Source: Siphonodentalium dalli (taxonomy: Eukaryota; Mollusca; Scaphopoda; Gadilida; Siphonodentaliidae). Taken from it: a stretch of 64,000 nucleotides of DNA. This document shows, piece after piece, positions 58,393 through 64,000 of the stretch. A program made the position numbers and the translations under genes. The notes beneath the pieces are model-generated. The model was given only the letters and a program-made list of their open reading frames with translations. It was not told the origin of the DNA and did not search any database. The DNA is taken from positions 121,758,126 to 121,822,125 of the forward strand of contig CP136069.1 in the NCBI GenBank assembly GCA_032622095.1. The letters run 5' to 3'. Every line of letters starts with the position of its first letter. Position 1 is the stretch's first letter.

Positions 58393-58831
58393 AGCGTTAT
58401 CAGCAATCACGCAAAAATCGCTGTCATACATGATCACCACTAACGCTGATTTGTTGACAACTGGCAGAAATTAATCCGTTTTGGCAATTTTGTTGCTGAC
58501 ATTTTTGCAGTTTGCGGTGCAATATTGCCAGCGTATGAACGTACCCTAATATGATGTCAAATAACAAAGCGGCATCTGGAAAACAGAATGTAAACAATAA
58601 TATTCTTGTATTACACTCATATGCGCGATTTCCATTGAACACTCGTTAATTAAAAATGGTAATAGCACTATAGAATTGGGTCATTTATCGTTTCGTCATT
58701 GACGTTACGTCGCTTACTGATCTAGACTGAATTTTCGATTGTTGATCTTTATCCACATCGGGACTTTCTTGCATTAATTATGGGAGCTTAATCATATTTG
58801 GGGAACCAAATTGATGCAGAACCGTAATAAA
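58393..58831. other. no gene recognised; hairpin remnant
   Basis: GGCAATTTTGTTGCTGAC and GCGGTGCAATATTGCCAGCG (58478-58532) relate to 54204-54300 as described there. Confidence 0.45.
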
Positions 58832-58951
58832 TAGAGTAATCAATTAGTTCCGAGAATCACGTTAAATAATTCACTCGAAGCATTTCTTATCGACGTCTCT
58901 CGCCTCTAGTGAATTATTTAACATAATTCTCGGAACCAATTGATTGTGCTC
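58832..58951. mobile_element. foldback hairpin with about 43-bp arms
   Basis: GAGTAATCAATTAGTTCCGA, GAATCACGTTAAATAATTC and ACT on the left pair with AGTGAATTATTTAAC, AATTCTCGGAACCAATTG and ATTGTGCTC on the right, a few mismatches, around a loop of about 32 bp. Confidence 0.88.
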
Positions 58952-59519
58952 TATATATGTAATCGCCTGTCTAGCATTAGCACACGATGTAGTACGTGTA
59001 TAATGTAGTCTTTTGATACCTGACTCTTATTTTAGGGTAATATTGTGGCACATATATCCCTGAGCTATTTCTTACAAGAATCATTTGCCATCAACCAATG
59101 TTCACATGCAATCCAATCTAAGTTGTTATAACTTGTACTCCAATCCCAATTGTACATACATGATGCAATAAATTATGTTTGAAGTATAATATTCCAGACC
59201 TGCACGATAAGCCACATTTAATAAATGCAAAACAAAGAACACAAAAAGGGAATAAAAAACAAAATGTTAAACTGATCAAATATGTATATATAATTTGGTA
59301 GATAGACACTAGATAGTTCGGTGAGTACACACAATATAAATGTTATATATCCTTTTTAAAAGTTGCCGAAAGCATTGCAATATTTCAGCTGTGTTCATGT
59401 TTGTCGAAATAAATACCACATCACAAAAGCCCTTTATTGTTTCATCATGAAGGAAAATGATTGAAATCTGTTCATATTTGTTTGAGATAACAAGCTATTA
59501 GGGAAATCTAACGGAGAAC
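58952..59519. other. no gene recognised
   Basis: Some words (TTACAAGAATC, TAAATGCAAAA) recur at 60085-60165, perhaps from an old duplication. No coding signal. Confidence 0.4.
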
Positions 59520-59890
59520 ATTGACGAACGAAGGGGCGTAACTCAGGAAACAAATTGGAATAAACATGGCTTACTCACTGATGTGAGATATGATGACAAG
59601 CCACTTATATATCTAAAGTTATACTGAAATCGTTTCATAGTTGTTTGAGTTATCGAGCCGGGCGGACACAAATCGCGAACCATTTGCAAACTATAAGGTC
59701 CATAACTCAAGACATACCTCAGTGATTTTAGATACTGTGGCGAGTAACTGGTACAGACACTTATTGAAATTGATTCATATCTGTTCAAGTTATCAAGCCT
59801 GGATGGACGGACGGTTTAATGCACCGACAAACGGACTTGTGCAATCAATCCATTATACCACCCCAATCTCTTCGAGAGTTGGAGTATAAT
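59520..59890 (+). mobile_element. RTE-like 3' end with two diverged tandem units
   Basis: Two units of about 160-180 bp share CGTAACTCAGGAAAC/CATAACTCAAGACA, TTGAAATTGATTCATAT, CTGTTCAAGTTATC and AAGCC..GGACGGACG. The segment ends with TATACCACCCCAATCTCTTC and GAGAGTTGGAGTATAAT, a terminal inverted hairpin common in RTE-like repeats of molluscs. No ORF with domain content. Confidence 0.6.
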
Positions 59891-61831
59891 GAGGTATAAA
59901 CGAAAGTAGCATATCAACGTGTTTATCGCGTGTGTATGTTTTTCTATATGAAATAAGAGATTTAAATCTCTTGACATTTGATTCTTTGCTCATTGGGATA
60001 TATCTATTGAGAATCTATGTCATGTAATTATGAATATAGGGCAATTTAGGGGGAGAAGTGACAAATGTATCCCCAAGCTTTGGACGAGTTCTCACGAGAA
60101 TCCACTGACCCCATCAAATTGTCCCAACCGTATGTGTATGATCAATCACGTTCGATAAATGCAAAAAAAAAGAAAAGAAAAAATAACACAATCGTACAGC
60201 ATTTGACAAAAGAGAGCATAAACAACATTTGAACAACCAATTAGTCAAGGTTCTCGATCACAGAGTATATAAGTTAATTAACCTTTGTGGAGTCATGTGG
60301 AGTCATTCGTTGCTTTAAATTCGTTAGAAGTTCTCGATCAACTTTTAACAATGTCAGACGGATTGGGAGTACTATAATATAGTATTATGCGGGTCCATGC
60401 AAATTCCGGCTTTGTCAACATAATTCTGCTAATCAGCCTACGGCCTAATCTAGTTTGTTTCAGACGAGGACCGTCGATTACGAGTCTCCGCATAACCCTT
60501 CTGATCAATAAACCACTTTTGTATGTAAGCAATAGCGGGGACTGGTCTAGACCCGGTCACGATCGACGAAATTATTGTCAATAGTTTTGACATCACTGAG
60601 GGAGAAGTACATCCGCCTGTTTCTCTTCAGTCAGTCTGTGGCTTCTGTGTTCCTTATATACGACGCTTTTATCATTCTCGTGGTAAGTATTTTATGTCAG
60701 AGGCAATATTGATTCTATAGCTATATAGTGATGTCTTGCTCACATAAGTTGGGATTAATACGTAATAGCAACGGCAAATTGGCAGTAACAGCAATATTCT
60801 TAACAGACACCCGTTTCCGGATTTGCATGGGTTTTAAGTTGCACATTGCCATTCCAACTAACATGTAGTTTGAACTGTCAGCACATTGTTCCCACAATGA
60901 TCAAACTGCTTCGTGTGTATACTGTATATGTACATATAACGTACCAATATACTATACATGTACAGTACCATATTTTATGATGTTCAAAACGCGGGCATTG
61001 ATAAACAAGTACATAGCTCCACATGTACTTATGCGTGTAAAGCCTCTATATGTTTAGCGTCTATATTAAATGCTCTTTAGATATCGGTCTGGTCCCAAAA
61101 AAGTATCATAAAGAGCGTTCTGTGATTGAAGTAATATCGAAATATTTCTATTCTTCCAGACCATTCAATACACATTTTTGTATGTCCCATATAAAACACT
61201 CAACGAGTAAGGTTCGTCAACAGACTTCGAATAAAAGACATCACTGTATACACCACTGACCACACCAAAGATAGAATAAACATCAGCAATAATAAAAACA
61301 ATGTAGTATTTGCAGAAGTTGCAAAAATATATTGTAGCTAACCACTCTCACAAATTAATCCAAAATGCATCATCATCATCATCACCACCACCATTATTAT
61401 ATTACCAAAAAATTATAAATTTGATCCATATTGAGTAATCCAAATTAAGGTATCCCTACACCGAACCCTGATCTGATATCGCACAAAACATACAAATTAT
61501 GTCACTATTATGTTGCTTTTTGTTGTAATTGTATGGGGAGAGGGGCAAGCTAAGTTGTGAGAACTTTTGCTCCCAAACCAAGAGTAAAGAAATGTTAAAC
61601 TGAAACACTAATACACATCTAATTGATATATCGCTTACATGTGTAATCACCCAACGTGTACTCGGTCATAATTCACGGCAATTAGTCATTATAGACTGTC
61701 TATCGGCCATGATCCTATATATGTTTTCCTAATCAATCATCTTGTCTCCTATGTTCCGCATTCGGCGCTCTATCAATCACTAAATTAGTGGTATTCATAT
61801 AACAAACACAATATTGATTCCTATACATTTA
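59891..61831. other. no gene recognised; CAT-repeat 61368-61395
   Basis: A short CATCATCATCATCACCACC tract lies at 61368-61392. Open frames 60338-60584 overlap on both strands. Nothing supported. Confidence 0.4.
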
Positions 61832-61916
61832 GAGGATATTACTTGGTTTGTTCGATATTAGGCCACCGAGGGCTGAAATCAGGTCAATAATATCAAACCA
61901 ACCAAGTAATATCCTA
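61832..61916. mobile_element. foldback hairpin with about 20-bp arms
   Basis: AGGATATTACTTGGTTTG pairs with the complement in CAAACCAACCAAGTAATATC, apart from a 3-base insertion, and the stem extends via CGATATTA/TAATATC to a loop of about 26 bp. Confidence 0.85.
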
Positions 61917-62449
61917 TTTATTAATTAGATCGCCTTTTAGTAACTGACAACTCTTTCATATGAGCGACGTCGCAAAAATGGATACATACACGTTATTTCA
62001 TAGCAGTGAAGTAGATTTTCGGCATGTCGTAAACCCATATTATTCGGATTGAAGATGTCGCAAATCGATATTACTCGGATTAAGGGGCTATTTCGATAAC
62101 AATAGTTTTGTACGTTTCGAAGAATAGTATCAAAACTGTTGTCTATATGGATACGAGTGATTACAATTGAATGGTCACCGAATGTGTTGAGCGCTCGTTC
62201 GGTGACTGCATGATTTGTCAAGGTTAATTATGAGAGCAGTATTACAATTGAAATGTGTTTACGCCTTATGCGTTATGAGTGAAATAGATCACTTTAGCCA
62301 GTCTGCTTACAGCGCATGGTTCCACAACAAATATATTATACAAAAGTATAGCATACAATAAAGGCAAAAACATAATAAAAAAAATCTGATATATATATAC
62401 ACACGAGTAGATCATTGTATATTATTACCACTTTATAGTGCGTTCTCTA
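61917..62449. other. no gene recognised
   Basis: Open frame 61937-62221 (-, 94 codons) has no recognisable domain. No repeats noted. Confidence 0.4.
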
Positions 62450-63062
62450 GGCCATTGATAATGTTTTTCGGGGCGTTCCAAATAGCGTATTGTTACCAAA
62501 AACAGCGGGCCGCGGGCCGATAACGAGAAGCCTAGTTCAATATTGGCCCGCCGCCCGGAAACTATAGATCTCGTTTATTATCGCGAGAGTTACTTCCCTT
62601 CAACTTCCGATCTGGCGTGTTTATTTCAAGAAAATAATGGGAAGATGTATCCAATTTCCTCGACACTATAGTGGTTTTATGATTGGAATTCACGCTATAT
62701 GATTGAATTATTGTATCAAGCGTAAGTATGCATTGATAATTTTAGCTGTCAACCTCTCATTGGTTGTTACTCGTCTCCAATGCTGGTTTTTCCCCTGTCC
62801 TATTTTCGAGACTCCGTCAGTCCGTGTCAGCTGACAAGTCAAATGATATCAAATTCAAATGTTCTTGAAAATATTTCTCTCTTAATCTACTTCATTATTC
62901 CACTAAATCCTCAAATGGGTCAAATGTCCAAAACTGTGGTAATAATAGTAATACCATGATTTCATTACTTCGACTTCGCCTCGGGCCGCTAATAGGCCCT
63001 TGGGCTGTTAATCGTTCCAGCCGGGCCGTTAATAAACCATAACGCCCTCAAAAATCATGTTA
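62450..63062. mobile_element. about 610-bp TIR element with GGGCCG-rich ends
   Basis: ATAATGTTTTTCGGGGCGTT, TATTGTTACC and CGGGCCGCGGGCC at the left are inverted at the right as GGGCCGTTAATAAACC, AACGCCCTCAAAAATCATG. The GC-rich CGGGCC/GGCCCG words occur only in the two arms. No open frame. Confidence 0.6.
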
Positions 63063-63546
63063 TTGTTATATTATATTACTTTGTCATGATACAAATTGAT
63101 TCATATTATATCCATGTCATGTATGGGGTATTTGTCCATGCTTCCAGAGGGTTTTTTCCCAAAGAATGGGTTTCATCTCTGTTTTAACGCAGGAATAATA
63201 CCAGCTGTTTGTGATATGCATCTTTACTGCTTTTGCACAATAAAGCACAGACTCTGGCTATTTGCGTAAATTTGTGTTGTAATTTATAGTAGAAGGGTAG
63301 ACCATGCTATTCTCATCTAATCCAATTAATAAACGGTACACGTTTTCATACACAGGCATACGCGAGTAGTGCGTAAATACCAAATATAAGAACACATATT
63401 CTCCAAACCAAGCCCTTGTTCCCGGATATTCCCGTTCTATATTGTGTCATATTTTATGTAGTGAAATATACGATTTGGATTACTTCTGCATGGACATTTA
63501 AACATCTCTACGCCTACGTTCCCCACGATGTTTTGTTCTGTCATTT
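63063..63546. other. no gene recognised
   Basis: Plain AT-rich sequence. Confidence 0.4.
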
Positions 63547-63603
63547 GGATATAATTTACTGCGGCATACGATCCTCAAATCTTATGCCGCAGTAAAAGGT
63601 TAT
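63547..63603. repeat. short hairpin with about 20-bp arms
   Basis: TTTACTGCGGCATA (63554-63567) pairs exactly with TATGCCGCAGTAAA (63583-63596), and ATATAA/TTATA extends it; loop about 15 bp. Confidence 0.85.
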
Positions 63604-63744
63604 ACTACACAGATAGAATGACACAAGTGTATACACTGGTTAACATTATTGTACAAGAAAACTAAGATGCATGCATCAGGTCGCCCGTGAACTATCTACC
63701 ATAGAATTGTTGTAGCTATCGATTATACATTTTGAAACACCTGT

Positions 63745-63795
63745 CTGTATGTATGTATGTATGTGTGTATGCGTGAATGCATGTGTGTATGTGTT
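63745..63795. repeat. TGTA microsatellite
   Basis: GTATGTATGTATGTATGTGT followed by interrupted GTATGCGTGAATGC and GTGTGTATGTG. Confidence 0.9.
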
Positions 63796-63847
63796 ATAGA
63801 CTCTAACACTGCTCGAATTTGGTATTTAACGTGTCAACTTGACCTCG

Positions 63848-64000
63848 CTCATAGGCATGTTTCTGGACCTTGACCGATCCGACTAAAAATTTGTGTGTAG
63901 GACTACTTCGATCCCTGGAGCAATATGGACGGGTCCAATTTCACGTGGGACCATGTTCTCGAACGTGCTGATATAGGCATGTTTCTGGACCAATTGAACA
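63848..64000. repeat. start of a 121-bp repeat cut by the window edge
   Basis: ATAGGCATGTTTCTGGACC occurs at about 63852 and again at 63973, 121 bases apart, with GACCGATCC/GACGGGTCC between. It may be the beginning of a tandem array continuing past 64000. Confidence 0.5.

Overview
This is AT-rich animal genomic DNA with no bacterial features. Genes in it have GT-AG introns, and it is full of inverted-repeat mobile elements, minisatellites, a tRNA-derived SINE on the minus strand and a decayed LINE. One repeat, with a C-run and inverted copy followed by GTCCGTCCGTC (55122-55674), and the RTE-like 3' ends ending in GACAGACAGA runs are familiar to me from mollusc genomes. A marine mollusc or related invertebrate is therefore my best guess, not a proof. 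No conserved single-copy host gene is recognisable. The window looks like an intergenic or intronic repeat landscape.

The centrepiece is a 4.94 kb mobile element at 17494-22435. Two apparently identical 453-bp direct repeats flank it like LTRs, yet each repeat has its own 20-bp terminal inverted repeats. Between them lie two intact genes, arranged tail to tail 20 bp apart. One is a two-exon Mutator-like (DDE) transposase (18884-21483, +, 677 aa). The other is a 132-aa I-PpoI-like His-Cys/HNH endonuclease (21504-21902, -) with the catalytic His and Asn and both zinc sites in place. A DDE transposase and a homing-type nuclease inside LTR-like repeats form a possibly undescribed transposon architecture.

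Layout. 1-9900: degenerate repeats, a 41-bp minisatellite (1520-1838), foldback hairpins. 9900-17200: GA and CT microsatellites, a 392-bp TTAA-flanked MITE (10325-10716), a 101-bp hAT-like hairpin with a perfect 8-bp target duplication (12466-12566), larger inverted-repeat elements. 17494-22435: the transposon. 22436-31300: second MITE copy (25270-25661), tandem repeats, a SINE. 31300-36600: a 59-60-bp satellite between two facing transposon ends, and a strong candidate coding exon at 35051-35287 whose two peptide repeats differ almost only synonymously. 36600-50000: dispersed repeats, an array rich in TGACCTTGA/TCAAGGTCA (41552-42812), large foldbacks and a 2.1-kb TIR element. 50000-64000: more hairpins, a mollusc-type repeat, a LINE pseudogene (55735-58392) and further MITEs.

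Two short minus-strand segments (11407-11494 and 36403-36585) have coding-like codon composition and may be terminal exons of unknown genes. Everything was read by eye. Family assignments rest on motif recall, not on database searches.
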